Positions 42,056 to 53,734 of a stretch of DNA of 64,000 nt are shown piece by piece. Below the pieces are notes generated by a model. That model was not told where the DNA came from, did no database searches, and saw only the letters and a list, made by a program, of their open reading frames with translations. The stretch comes from Selaginella moellendorffii (Eukaryota; Streptophyta; Lycopodiopsida; Selaginellales; Selaginellaceae), in NCBI RefSeq assembly GCF_000143415.4, contig NW_003314352.1, positions 685,869 through 749,868 on the forward strand, given 5' to 3'. Position 1 is the stretch's first letter. The number at the start of each line of letters is the position of its first letter. A program made the position numbers and the translations under genes.

Positions 42056-44177
42056 TCTTCGGCATCCACATCCACAAAAGGAGGAGTTCATATAGTATTA
42101 TGCTCTCTAACTATGGCTCTTGTTGTATATAAGCTTGTGCCATTGCTTTTACATAACATGGCAAATTATAACCCACGTCATCGATCCACCTAATATACAC
42201 AACCATGATAGAATTACTATAATGAGAAATTTATACTTTATTATCACCTATTATGAAATGTCCCAAGAACTCCTTCAAATGCACTCTCCTTCTCTAGTGC
42301 AAAAATTACACATCCAGTCTCTTTAGTTGCTAGCACCATTAAACCAAAACCTGCTGTAGCATCAAGCACAATCCCTTTAGGAGGACAAAACAACTTTAGG
42401 AGGATTTGCATGGCCTTTAGTGAATGGTGTCAATAGCCAGGGAACTCCATATGATGGTCCTCGTGACATTTGGGATGATATCTGTTGAGCTGTCATATCT
42501 TGGCAATGCCAAACCTACACGCTCATAAGCTCGTGTAATATTGTGATGGCAAGAGTAGGGGCAGAGAGCATGGTAGTTCCATGCTAAAACCTACAATGAA
42601 AAGAGGCAATCAATTTAAGATAAGAAAAATAACGAAATGCAAACCTTTTGGATTCGGCCACTTGCTCCTTTTATTTCGACCGGGATGTTTGAGAGTAGGC
42701 AACCTGATGCAAACTTAACCAATCTAGAGTCATCATTCTTCGCCATCGTTGCAAGAAGACCCCCCCAAAATAAAGAATGGGGAAGAATGACTAGTATAAT
42801 GCCCTCATATCGCAACACCTTGGATGCCACATCCACTACTTGAGAAATATGGTCGGTTGAATGATGTTCCAAGATGGAGTGTCGCCTTGTAAAGGTGGTA
42901 ATCCATCAGGCAAGTTGAAGAACGCGAGGTCGATGCCAAAAGTATTGTTCATTCCAAATCTTTACATCCATCAATGGAACATAGAAGACTCTTGGCTCAC
43001 ATTGTTAGAAAGTTGAAAATAGTCCTTAATAACTATTTCCACGTTGCCAACACTTCCCATAGGAAAAAGAGGGCAAACCTAAATAGTGTTCAAAACTGAG
43101 AAATATTAAAGTTAGTACATGTTTTTTTTCATACTTGTTTATGTGAAGCTGATGAAGATAACTCTTGGAGGTCATCCTTTGTAGTAGTGGGGAGGGATGG
43201 AAAGAACGCATTTGTATGTCGGCGTATAGAGTGCTAGCTGGTTTCTCTGACATCTACAACCAAATTAAAATAAGCAAAGTCATTGGAAATCAAGTTTTTA
43301 CTCTCTTGGACATCCTCACTATGGAGCTGCCTTCGTACATTTCGAGCAGTCGAGGCTGGATGAGCAGCAATAGTAGGATCTGGGGAATGAGCAAGTGTTG
43401 TAGGATGAGATGAGGCAGGAGAGTTTTCAGCCGGGTTCTCCACTTATTCGTCTTTGGTTTGCTCAATATGAATCTTGTCTCTGTCCTGAGGCATCTCCAC
43501 TCCCTCCAAAAGTGCCTCTATAATAAAGTAGAAACATAAGTTACTGCTATGAAGTTTTACTCATCAAACCTAGATGACACTCAAGGTAGAGATCAAGCTC
43601 AAAATGTGATGATGGCATTTGCCTCCACAACTCCAAGTACCATGGACACAGTTCTCTCTCCCGCATAGTGGGATAGTGGAACTTTAGCTCATACATGCCA
43701 AGTTTCTTCCCACCAGTTAAGAGCTTGAGAAAAACACTTGCTGTGTACACTGGAGCGCTTGAGCAATGATTTAAATACCTACAAAAGACCCATGATTAAA
43801 TAAGCAAGTCAAGTTCTTGCAATATACCTATACGCCATGCAGCACTAGAAAAATAGTTGGCCCAACTGGTTCTTGAAATCTATGGAGCTTGAGCTGCCAT
43901 CAAGAAGCCATCCATCCCCAAGCTCTTGAAGGGAAGCTCAGACATATTTTGGAAGTGTTATCTCGGTGTGGGCACTAGTAAGGAACTTCGTATCCCATGC
44001 TTGAAATAGCTCCTCATCAACCGCAATACTTTGAGTGATATAGAGCTTTTCCTTCATCACATTCTCAAGTTTGCTCTCCAACCTCTTATCATTGTTACGA
44101 TGCCAAGGGTTGAAGAGCTCCAAGCAAGAGGTTTGTTTGTTGAAGGAGAGTTTGCTTTTTGCGATGTTATAGATCAA
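42056..44177 (-). pseudogene. Unidentified minus-strand coding remnants
   Basis: Successive minus-strand open stretches at 44177-43938, 43750-43547, 43443-43234, 43253-43026 and 42872-42615 share orientation and have sensible amino-acid composition. Examples are W-Y-L-E-L-W-R-Q-M-P-S-S-H-F-E-L-D, a Pro/Ser/His-rich linker, and F-A-S-G-C-L-L-S-N-I-P. They could be exons of one gene or a decayed DNA-transposon protein. I recognise no domain and see no convincing start or splice set. Confidence 0.35.
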
Positions 44178-44639
44178 TTCTTCATGTGCTTTACCATTTT
44201 CTACAAGGACAAGGATTTCAAAGTGGAATGAAAAAGATAAAAGGGACTAATTTACTGCCACAAGAGCATATCTTTACAATGCAATCCAGCCAATCTTTAT
44301 CGCGTTGTTGCGAATCTAACTTTGGGTATCGAAAGTTACCTGTCGGCCAGTCCTTACGGACACTATTTCCTTACTAGCACGATGGCAGGAGGTCGGTATT
44401 GCTAGACCCTTTATCAGTCCCTCTTATGCTAGTGGAGTTAACTGGGCATTTCGAGTGTGCTTAGACCAGATGAGCATAAGGACAAAATTCCTATGTGCTA
44501 TTAGCTAAGTATACGTAGCCTGGTAAGGAGTTCCCGTCTTGTTATGTCTTACACTGGCTAGTGACAAGAACCCTCGCATATTGAGATTAATCCCTCAATA
44601 TTGCTGGATGATAGCTTACCGTTTCTGCCAAACACCCTC

Positions 44640-44800
44640 GCTATCATGCTCTTTGTGTTAGTCTTATTTCGGTCCTAAATGCTATTTATGGAAAGTGTCT
44701 AGATTTGCTCATTTGGCATATCTACAGAATGTAAAGATTGACTTGAACACAATGGTGTTCGTCCCATATCAAAATTTGCAATCTAGAGACATTTCATATT
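44640..44800 (+). repeat. Left member of a 5.3-kb-spaced inverted repeat pair
   Basis: ctatcatgctctttgtgtta, atgctatttatggaaagtgtc, ttgctcatttggcatatcta and acaatggtgtt (44635-44760) are the reverse complement of 50000-50165. Similarity spans roughly 160 bp with scattered differences. Confidence 0.8.
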
Positions 44801-44829
44801 TAGTAAGTTTTGAGCTTGCCCCAAAGACT

Positions 44830-46620
44830 AACTCCTAGTACTAAGGGAGGTTTAGGGTGAAAGCCCAAAGCATGTGTTCCTCAAAGGGGAGCGGGGGGGT
44901 TGCTATAGGGGGTTCTAAATGTATAGGGATAGTGGGTAGGTTGGGCGTGGCTGACCAACTTGAGGCATAGTCTAACTCCCATTTGCATGCCTATCCTTGT
45001 TCTGCATCTAGCTTGCGTCTAAGCCCAAGTTCCACACCATGCTAGTTGGTCGAGTACCCATATCCTTGCATTAGGCCACCGGTATGTGTGAGACACAAAA
45101 TCCCTAGGCCCCAAAGTGGAGCAGGAAAGGGTGCCACGTGGTAGTGGCCGAAAGCCAAACGAGTGTACACGTTTGGACTAAAAGCTCTGACTTGGAAGGT
45201 CGAGAGCGGGAGTGGAACTCCCAACAAAGTGCTCAAGGAGCGAGCACAAAGCGAGCAATAAGCAAGGCTCCAAAAAGGGACCCAAAAAGGACCAACACAT
45301 GACACGTGGAAGTGTTCGAGATGGAGTCCAAGACGGAGTCCGAGATGGACCCGAGATGGACCGAGGCGGAGTCCGAGATGGAGTCCGAGATGGATTGAGA
45401 CAGAGCCCGAGATGGAGTCTGAGATGGAGTCCGAGAAGGACCCGAGATGGAGTCCAAGGTCGAGACCGAGACCGGGACCGAGACCGAGACCGAGACCGAG
45501 ACCGGGACCGAGACCAGGACCGAGACCGGGACCGAGACCGAGACTGAGGCCAAGGCTGAGACCGAGCCCAAGCCCGAGTCCGAGTCCGAGTCCGAGTCCG
45601 AGTTCGAGTCTGAGAGGGTGAAAGCCCAAAGCATTCGTCTCCCAGACCCTGGGGGGTTTGGTGAGCTCCAAAAGTATAGTAAGGGGGAGGACTGCAATGG
45701 AGCCAGTTTGGCCAGAAAAGGCCAGTTTGGCCCAGGAAGGCCAGACCCAGTGTTGGGTGATGAACTGACCACTGGGAAGTCCAAGACTAGAGTGAATACG
45801 GACTGACAAGCGGGGTAGCTTGGTGAAGTGTTCAAGAGCCGGCTCTAGTTCCCCCGGGAGATAGGCTGGCCGATGCTCCCAGTCCAAGTGTGGGTGGCAC
45901 TACCTACTTGGATACCAGGCGTGGCTCAACGGAACCTCGCTCTAAGCCCATGGCTAGAGCACCTAAAGGCGAAAGGTGGGGAGAGTACCCAGGTGGCTCG
46001 CGTAAGGCCACGGTGTTCCGAAATGTTGTCCTAAAGGCCCAGACTGTGGAAAGGAAGAGGAGCAGTCCTTTGGGGTAGTGACCAAGGACACAGTCGTGTG
46101 GTGAGGAAGTCCCAGAGGACCGTGGGATTTAGTGGTCGGGCCTATGGGCCTTGATTGAGTGGCAGTTTTGGCGAACATGGCCATAGACAAAAAAGGGACT
46201 TGGTAGGAACTAACAAAGGGATATTGGGGAAGGCTATTCCCCATGTCTATGGGCATCCTAAGGATGCTAAAGAGTGGATCTGGGTTGACCACTCGTGGGC
46301 GGATGGCCCAGTCTTAGAGAGACGGGATTGTGATGCAAGTGGTATTGGACCACTAGTGCGGCAAAGGTGAATGGGCATAGCCTTAGCGTAACAGGCCGAT
46401 ATGTCAGTGGTGCCCTTGGGTGTCGGTCTTGGGACCGGACACATGGAGCACTTGGACCAAGTGCAAGCGATGAGTGGCATGGGGGCCATTCTTGGGGCTA
46501 GCAAGTCCCCAAGTTCAGAATGGGACTTATGGAGGTTGTGAGTGAGACTCCTCCAAGCGGTCGAAGGTGTGGTTAAGTGACTAAAGTAGAATGGAAAAAT
46601 TAGTCACTTACAGTATGTTA
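44830..46620 (+). repeat. GAGTCC-minisatellite repeat, copy 3
   Basis: Contains gggtgaaagcccaaagcatg twice (44850 and 45615, the second diverging), the head block at 45090 and the longest, most regular array (45315-45612). A GC-rich tail follows to 46620, ending in tagtcacttacag. The tail is absent from copy 1, so copies differ in their 3' parts. Open frames here are GC-rich artefacts with no domain. Confidence 0.7.
45315..45612 (+). repeat. GAGTCC/GAGATGG/GAGACC minisatellite
   Basis: The left half is gagtccgagatgga units, the middle gagaccgagaccggg units, the right gagtccgagtcc units: zones of homogenised variants within one array. Confidence 0.92.
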
Positions 46621-46735
46621 AAATAGCACTAAACTCCATTTGGCTCCATTTTGCGTGCTAGTCTTGGCATTGGGATGTTGGTTGCTCTAGGACTGATCCA
46701 AGTTGTTTTGTGCTCCTGTCCCTTCACTCCTTAGG

Positions 46736-47461
46736 CTATACGCTCAGATTGCGAACATATGTGGCTGTATTAATTGCCTCGGCCCAGAACGATAGTGGCA
46801 TTCCTGCGTGAATAAGCATGCTACGTGCACTCTCCATAAGAGTCCGGTTCATTCTTTCAGCAACTCCATTTTGAGTAGGACTATCTAGAGCTGTAAACTG
46901 CTGCAGGATACCACTCTCATTGCATAGCTTTATAAAATTTCGTGACTTGTACTCGCCACCTCTGTCACTGCATAAAGTCTTGAGCTGCTTGCCAAGAAGA
47001 TTTTCAGCAGAAGCCTTGTAAACTTTAAAGTGATCAAGAACTTCAGATTTCTTGGCCAAAAGTCTCAAGATTGTGAAGCGTGAGTAGTCATCGATGAATG
47101 TCAAAAAATACCTCATTCCACGATGACTTTGGACATGGAGAGGCCCACACACATCTGTGTGAACGAGCTCAAGAGGCTGACTGCTCTTGGATTCTGAAAA
47201 CTTTGGAAATGATGTGCGTGCTTGTTTTCCTAGCACACAAGCCTCACAAAATTCAAGCTTGCTTGTAAACTCGAATTCTTGTGCATGTGCTTGATCTCTG
47301 GACACTGCTTTGAGGGCGTCTTCATGCACATGGCCTAGACGCTCATGCCACAACTGGAGATTACTCACTCGAGTTGAGAGCGCTTGATCTGGCTGCTTAT
47401 CTGGAACAACCATGGTGGCGTCAAGTTTATAAAGTCCAGAATAGCGTTGTCCATAAGCCAC
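46736..47461 (-). pseudogene. Ty1/copia GAG-pre-integrase and integrase core, truncated
   Basis: Inserts element cDNA into the genome. A 241-residue open frame reads L-W-H-E-R-L-G-H and C-E-A-C-V-L-G-K-Q (HHCC zinc finger). It then gives the core with V-H-T-D-V-C-G-P, F-I-D-D-Y-S-R, C-S-D-R-G-G-E-Y and Q-N-G-V-A-E-R-M-N, so all three catalytic acids are present. It ends abruptly after Y-V-R-N-L-S-V at 46736, where the minisatellite repeat side begins. The rest of integrase, reverse transcriptase and RNase H are absent. The least mutated coding piece of any copia here. Confidence 0.92.
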
Positions 47462-47494
47462 TGCTTGATCTGTCTTCTCATCTCACATAATAGC

Positions 47495-48114
47495 CTACTT
47501 GGCATTAAAAATAAAGTAGAAACCATTGTCAGAAGCTGCACCGATTGAGAAAAGATGATATGCCAAGCCTGGAACAAAATACATGTTCCTGATATCTTGT
47601 AGCTCTCCTGAGGCCAACTTTACTTGAACTGTGCCCACTGCTACAACTGAAAGAAGACTCTTGTCTCCTAAACCAACCTGCATGCCTGTAGAAATTTTCC
47701 TGAGATTCAGGAAAGCTTTTTGCCTGCCTATCATGTGCATATTTGCTGCTGTGTCTAGTCAGATTACGTCTTGATCCTGCTGCTGAATAAACACAGGTTC
47801 TGGAATAGCTCTTACCATGAGAGCTCTTGACTAGTTTGTATAGCCAGTCCTAGTGTTCTTTCTCCCCAATCCTCGAGGATGCCCTGCTAATCTGTCTCGG
47901 CATTCTCTGGCGTAGTGTCCAACTTGCTTACAATAATTGCACTCACCTTTATGCTCGTGTGAGTTGCTATCTCCAGCATTGCTAGCCCTGAAACTGCTTG
48001 CAATGTTGCTCGCACCAGCCTTGAAACTGCTAGCGCTGCCTCCTTTACTTGGAGAATTCTTTGTTTGCTTGATCCCAAGTCTGCTCGATCTCGGGAGTAA
48101 CCATGTCTATGCAA
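47495..48114 (-). pseudogene. Copia gag C-terminus and protease
   Basis: Minus strand 47890-47945 reads C-N-Y-C-K-Q-V-G-H-Y-A-R-E-C, a complete zinc knuckle. The protease follows at about 47758: I-stop-L-D-T-A-A-N-M-H-M-I (catalytic D-T-A preceded by a stop where copia has Trp), then G-D-K-S-L-L-S-V-V-A-V-G-T-V and F-V-P-G-L-A-Y-H-L-F-S-I-G. A TAA-type stop near 47495 separates it from the integrase frame. Confidence 0.82.
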
Positions 48115-48720
48115 TTTGTTCCGGGGAATGATGATGACACAATAAATGATCCAGTAGTGTGCCTGAATCCAACCTCTGTGAAAAAGGTATAAATAGCCAT
48201 GTTGAGGTCATAGGTTGAGTGTACCCAGTGACTTTGCTTAAGACGGCAAAGTGGAATCTGAAGATGTTGGGATCCTTTCCAAGCCATTTCACCTAACACC
48301 CTACTGATAGTTCATTCATTAGCCTAGACAATAGTCTCACATACTCACTCATTCAAGATTGTGTCAGCTTCTAGCATTGTTACCACCTCATTTCTGTGAC
48401 CTTCAGGAGCAACAGCATGTCTGCCATTTCCACCACCAAGATCTGCCCCACCACCTATAGCACTAGGTGCCTCATTTCTGCCACCAAGTTCTGCCCCACC
48501 ACCTATAGCACTACCACTAGCAGCTTCTCCTATGCTATATATAGGTTTTGCATTTCCACGCTCTCTAGAACCATCTAGCTCTTGCATGCTAACACTTGGA
48601 TCAGGATCAACCATTACTTGGATCTGGACACCACTGCTCCCACTATGGTCTTCCTCTGAAGTAGCGCTTTGAACTTGTGAGGTGTCCCTAATGAATCTAG
48701 CACAACGACTTAGTCGTTTT
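48045..48720 (-). pseudogene. Upstream copia region with Gly/Ala-rich repeat
   Basis: Minus strand 48614-48345 encodes I-G-G-G-A-E-L-G-G-R-N-E-A-P-S-A followed by a second I-G-G-G-A-D-L-G-G-G-N copy, with more in-frame coding back to about 48720 (R-D-T-S-Q-V-Q-S-A-T-S-E-E-D). 48299-48045 gives two overlapping frames of ~80 codons. These lie where copia gag should be but match no Gag motif I know. Confidence 0.4.
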
Positions 48721-48844
48721 CTTGGAGAATGGGTCCATTGAGGTTAACTAGCATGCTTCTTCTATTGTGGTATGATTTATATGTCTGCATGAAAATGACA
48801 AATAAACTTGAGTAAAGATTAAAAAAAAGTTTTGAAGAAGAAAA

Positions 48845-49385
48845 GAAGTAGCTCCCATGGTGTTGGGAAGATTGGTTTGGTGGCAAACCAATCTTCCAGT
48901 GCCAAGAAAAGGAATAGCACTGAGAAGATCGGTTCAGTGGCAAGCCAATCTTCTAGCATTGAGGGAACAAAAGAAAAAGAAGAAAAGAAGCAGTTCCCTT
49001 GGCACTGGAAGATCGGTTTGTTGCTGAACCAATCTTCTAAGTGCCAAGGGAACAAAAAAGGAAAAAAAGAAGCAATTCCCTTGGCACTGGAAGATCAGTT
49101 TGTCACCGAACCGATCTTCTCAGTGCCAAGGGAACAAAAAATGGAAAAAAAGAAGTAGTTCCCTGGAAGATCGGTTTGTTGCCAAACCGATCTTCTTAGT
49201 GCCAAGGGAACAAAAAAAAGAAAAAATGAAGCAATTCCCTTGGCATTGGGAAGATTAGTTTGTCGCCAAGCCGACCTTACAACACCAAGGCAATGACAAG
49301 AAAAAACAAAACCCAGAATCTGATGTGCTAAGAAGATTGATTCACTACTGAACTGATCATTCCAGCGTGAAGTAGCCGTGAGGCG
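48845..49385. repeat. Tandem array of seven ~80-bp hairpin units
   Basis: Each unit is itself an inverted repeat: an arm ttcccttggcactggaagat plus cggtttg, a 3-6 nt loop, then the complement caaaccgatcttc plus agtgccaagggaa. Hairpin centres are near 48880, 48938, 49023, 49104, 49180, 49263 and 49348 (spacing 58, 85, 81, 76, 83, 85). The core GAAGATYRGTTT and its complement occur in nearly every unit. The linkers are A-rich (aaaagaaaaaatgaagcaa). Unit 5 lacks part of its left arm and unit 7 is divergent. No protein motif is credible in any frame. Confidence 0.92.
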
Positions 49386-49975
49386 CAAGTTACTTGTGAG
49401 CTAGGAGCAAAAGATGGGGAGATGGAAAAGCAATAGAGAGAAGCATACCTTGATTGAGGAGTGTCTTTCTAGTGCCTTGAAGAGCATTTAGTGTCCTGAT
49501 TGAGAAGCATCTTGAAGCACATTGTGAGATTCAAGTGTTTTTTTCTCGCCCTTTCTAATTTTTAGGGTTTTATTGCTAGGGTTTGAGCAAGGAATGGTCA
49601 CAATCAATGGTCACGATCAACAGTCATGATTAATGGTCATGATTTTTATTCTCTTTAAAGGCAATTGCTTTCTAGATTCTAGTGATATGTCAATTTTTTA
49701 ATAGTACTTGGATATATTTATTGGACAAATCCACTATAAACATAGATTTCACGTGTTCTTTCCAAGGAGACAATCATTCAATGCTTTAGATATTAATTGT
49801 ATAATTTATTGTGAGAGGAATAATACTGTTGAAATGAATGAGGTTATGAGTGAGAGGTGTTGATTAATCACGAGAGTTGTAACATTAATTGTTTGTCCTT
49901 CCTCTCATCTCCATACTCTTTTCCCTTCAAAAGAGTTTCATTTTTTTGTGATAACTGAGAGAGAGTCAAGTTTGG
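49386..49975. other. No gene seen
   Basis: AT-rich with short cagtcatgat/aatggtcacgat repeats at 49595-49650 (atggtcacaatcaa-type ~14-mers). May be the 5' leader or LTR of the copia element. Confidence 0.4.
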
Positions 49976-49979
49976 AAAG

Positions 49980-50190
49980 GTTGGTTCATATGCAGTCTAT
50001 ATGGAATGTCTCTAAATTGTGAATTTGGACACAAGATAAACACCATTGTGTTTAGGACAATTTCTACATTTCGTAGATATGCCAAATGAGCAAATAGATA
50101 CTTTCCATAAATAGCATTTAAGACCAAAATGAAACTAACACAAAAGGCATGATAGCAAGGGTGCAGATATAGTAGAGGCTGTAACAACAC
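49980..50190 (-). repeat. Right member of the inverted repeat pair
   Basis: Reverse complement of 44640-44800 (aacaccattgtgtt, tagatatgccaaatgagcaa, ctttccataaatagcattta). On the minus strand it gives A-F-C-V-S-F-I-L-V-L-N-A-I-Y-G-K-Y-L, which may be coding in origin; product unknown. Confidence 0.8.
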
Positions 50191-50299
50191 TAGTGTTGGG
50201 ATTTGCAACATTCCAAGTCTAAGGAGATTCGAGTTTTTTGATCTCCAATCAAAGTGCGAGATTACATTTATACCAAAGCAAATATGAAGCAAGAGTTGG

Positions 50300-52070
50300 T
50301 TGTCATCATTTCTTCCTCTTTTAGTTCTAGTGGAGATGCTAGTCTAGTATAGCCAAAAATCTACCAACTCCAATTTCACTGATATTCAAAGCTATTTGCA
50401 ATGCTTTCTAATTTTCCTGCCTTTCTATTGATGTGCACTCATTTTTGCATAGGCCCATTAGCAAGCTCCCATTCATATATAATGGCAACATCTTCTTTGA
50501 ACTACCACCTCTTGTCAATTCAAAATAAAAAGGGATAGAGACCAAATAAGACATCCACAACTAGTGTAAGATTAAGATTATATATTTCCAGCATTTTGAA
50601 AGCACAATATCCATGGTGGTGGGTATTTGGATTGTGTGAGTGAAGCATGCAATTAAGAGCATGGTTAAAACTCCATATTTTTTGAAGGATCTGTAATCAA
50701 TCCTCCCATCTATGACATCATTGGTATTAGATTCAAGTGCTAGTTTTCCAAGAATGTTTCATTGTGTCATACCATCTGTGGGGCCAAGATATACTACTTT
50801 CTTCCATGCAATAGAGAGGCTAGTAGAGTTGTAGTACATATTGGCACACACATCTAATGCAAAAAGGAATATAAAGGAGTTTAGTCAATTGTTTCAAAGA
50901 TGCAGTGTAAATAGAGACTATAAGAAACTCATTTGCAACTCAAAAGCATATTCAAAAGATAATGCTAAAGGACTTTATTGCAAGCACCATACTCAATCTA
51001 AGCTTCAAAAAGACTCAACTGGATGAGGTTAGCTTTCGGGAGTTACTACAATCCATGTAACTTGCAACTTGCCTCAAGAGGTAAGAAAATAATATTACAT
51101 ACTTTTCAATAATATCTCTCTTCCATTTTGTTTTATTTAGGATAAAATTTTAGATATATGAATCTCAAGAGGGAAAACTCTAATAAAAAATCGACTCTAT
51201 CCTTGAACTAAAATGGGCCTGTCCCTACGAATTTATCTATAAAATTTTATTTCTAGATCAAGTTGTTAGTGAGTAAGAGCGCCCCTTCGTCTTCAAAATA
51301 TCTATATTGGCCCTGCTTCTGGTGTAGATCTTGTCTCCCAAATAGATATATTTGAGTCAAGTGACCTTGCTAATACATGGGTACATTTTGACTATATGAA
51401 GTAGATATTGAGTTGCACAACCATAGGAGCTTATGTGTATAATCCAAGATAGTTATTCTTTCTCATTGTCTTAAAATGGTTTTAAGCATTGCCCTTTTGA
51501 TAGGCTATGTTTCAACTTGACAATTGCAACAACAGAGTTTAAAATACAAAACCAGAAGAAATATTTTGGAAGTCCCTCTTTGACATTGTACTGAAGTAAA
51601 CTGATAAGCCTACCAACTTTTGCAATTTCATGGTAGATAGAGCTGGGGCTAATTAGAAAGGTGTTGAGGCATTTTTTGAGAATGGTCAACCCCTAGAACG
51701 TCGTGAGAAGACTTATGAGTTCCATTGAGCTTAGAGCCTAAACCAACACTGCCATCTTATTAAGCCAGATTTTTAATTATCATTTAAAGAGTTATGCATA
51801 CAATGGCATGTTGCACCTTTTGAAAAAGAGCATGAGGCAAATACAAATGAAATCTAAATGTAGTGCCATGAAGATGGCCATATGGATATAAGTTGTTACC
51901 ACAACTTGAGTCATGGTTGGGGTGGTGGGAAGTTAAGATGGTGGGAAGTTATGATATTCTAATAAGGATATCACTCTTTTTAGGGTGGTTTTTTTTTTCT
52001 TCTTTTTTTATTGCCTTTTAATATTATTTTTTTCATTATGACCAACCATTTGAGGATCTTGCATACACCA
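50300..52070. other. AT-rich region without an identifiable gene
   Basis: Short frames only. A minus-strand stretch 51689-51471 (72 codons) and a plus-strand stretch 50841-51026 have no recognisable motif. A tggtgggaagtta direct repeat occurs at about 51929-51950. Confidence 0.45.
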
Positions 52071-52075
52071 TAACT

Positions 52076-53290
52076 ATGAATCTGTCCAAGAGTAAGTATT
52101 GGAACTGGAATTCTTCTAAGGCATGGAAAGGGAGAATGACTTTATATGAAGAATGTCTATCGGATTTTATATGTGCTATAAAGCAGTCTTCAAAAGCTTT
52201 GGCATTTGAGGAAGGAAGATACATAGGAATAAGACTTTCAGTTGAGATGTCATACAATTAGATGAAGAAGAAAGTGACATTACCAACATAAATAGTGGCA
52301 ATTGCAATAGAGGAAGTTGTCCATGGCACATCTATGGAGTACATTCCTTGGGCTTCTATTTGTGACATGAAGACTTTCTGCTCAAAACATCATTTTTTCT
52401 TTACTGATGAAGAAGTTGGTATGGATTTTAAAGTGAAAATCTCTCACAGGCTTGATGTTGAGTACTATTCTTTTTCAAAACACCACCCCTGAACCAGACC
52501 ACTTCAAGTGGTTGATGAAAAGAGTGCATCATAATAGGTTAAAATTACTTACCGTAGTGTAGAGCCAAAGCAATATACAATCTATTAAGTGCCAACAAAA
52601 TTCAATGTAAAGTGTATGGGAATGCTTCTAAAGGGCAAGTGTTGAGCTTGGATTCATGGTGATAAATCTACTTCTATTCCAACCCCATATTTCCATGGGG
52701 AACAAAAGCAAATAGAATTCTCAAGATAGTGCTACCTGTATTGCTACAACACTGATGCCGGTTTGAAGACACTATAGTGATTAAACCTGATGTAATACCT
52801 AAAGAATGGCTCATTGCTAATGGGGTCACACTCACCTTGGATGAGATTGAGAACCTTGATAAATCTTGTTTCAATATTGAGAGGAGAGTTGGAGATATGA
52901 GTGACAGAACCAAGATTGTTCCCATAGAGATGCATAGAAGGCCAACAAGAAAAGATAAGGTAGTTAAATTTATTGGTACCGTGTCCAAGCAGAAGTAGGG
53001 TAAAATAATCTTGGCTCAAATGCTTGAGTGTGAAGTACATCACTACGCTTGCAAAGAAGTACATAGTCGAAACATAAGGTGGAGAGTATACAATCATTAT
53101 TCAAGATTTTTTTTCTTACACATATATAGACTTTATGAAGCGCGAGGAACATGGGAAGGCATATACTCCTTGTAAGCATATGTACTACATCTTTATCAAC
53201 ATCTTGCACAAGGATCCTAAAATAGATATTCATATACATCAAGCAAGATTTACTATTGTTGAGTTGCAAAAGATTTTTGGAGCTAACTAG
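52076..53290 (+). pseudogene. Decayed gene with SWIM-like zinc finger
   Basis: Successive plus-strand frames (52076-52261, 52295-52492, 52777-52998, about 53060-53290) are separated by stops. The last reads S-Y-T-Y-I-D-F-M-K-R-E, T-P-C-K-H-M-Y-Y-I-F-I and H-Q-A-R-F-T-I-V-E-L-Q-K-I-F. This resembles SWIM fingers (C-x-C-xn-C-x-H followed by the tail seen in ZSWIM2-like proteins), with the first two Cys apparently changed to Tyr (TGY to TAY). An earlier part has L-T-L-D-E-I-E-N-L-D-K-S. Function cannot be given; it is dead in this copy. Confidence 0.5.
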
Positions 53291-53734
53291 ATTTTCTAAG
53301 ACTATTGAGGTTTATTCTCTATCAATAATATAAACTTATTATACTTTATATAATTAATAAAAATAATTTTTTATTTCACTATGCAAGAAGCTTACATCAA
53401 TAATTTTTTTCCTTTTAAATGGTTATATGGCTTTATATAGAATCTTATTTCAAATTTAATAATTTTTAAATTCTGACTAATATGACATTTACTACCCAAA
53501 AAGCACCAAGTACAAATTTAAAGAAGTAACAAGGATATGTTTTCTACAAACATCTTAATTTATATTCTAACAAATATCCCTATTATAGCATATAGTGAAT
53601 ATTTAAATTGTTAGAATAAAAAGTGTCCTTTAGAACATTTTTTATCTATATAATATGTAAAGAGTTGGGAAATTATTAGATTCACCATAACATTAATATT
53701 TTTAAGTTTATAATGTTCATACTAAATTGTAATT

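Noticed and set aside
45233-45835. Thr/Glu-, Arg/Pro- and Asp/Ser-repeat open frames
   Set aside because: All frames of a hexamer minisatellite stay open; these are not genes.
48832-49158. Plus-strand open frame with repeated K-I-G-S-V-x-x-Q-S-S motifs
   Set aside because: The repetition comes from the hairpin array; no start context or family.
48845-49385. CRISPR array
   Set aside because: The repeats are palindromic units without distinct spacers, and the DNA is from a plant nucleus.
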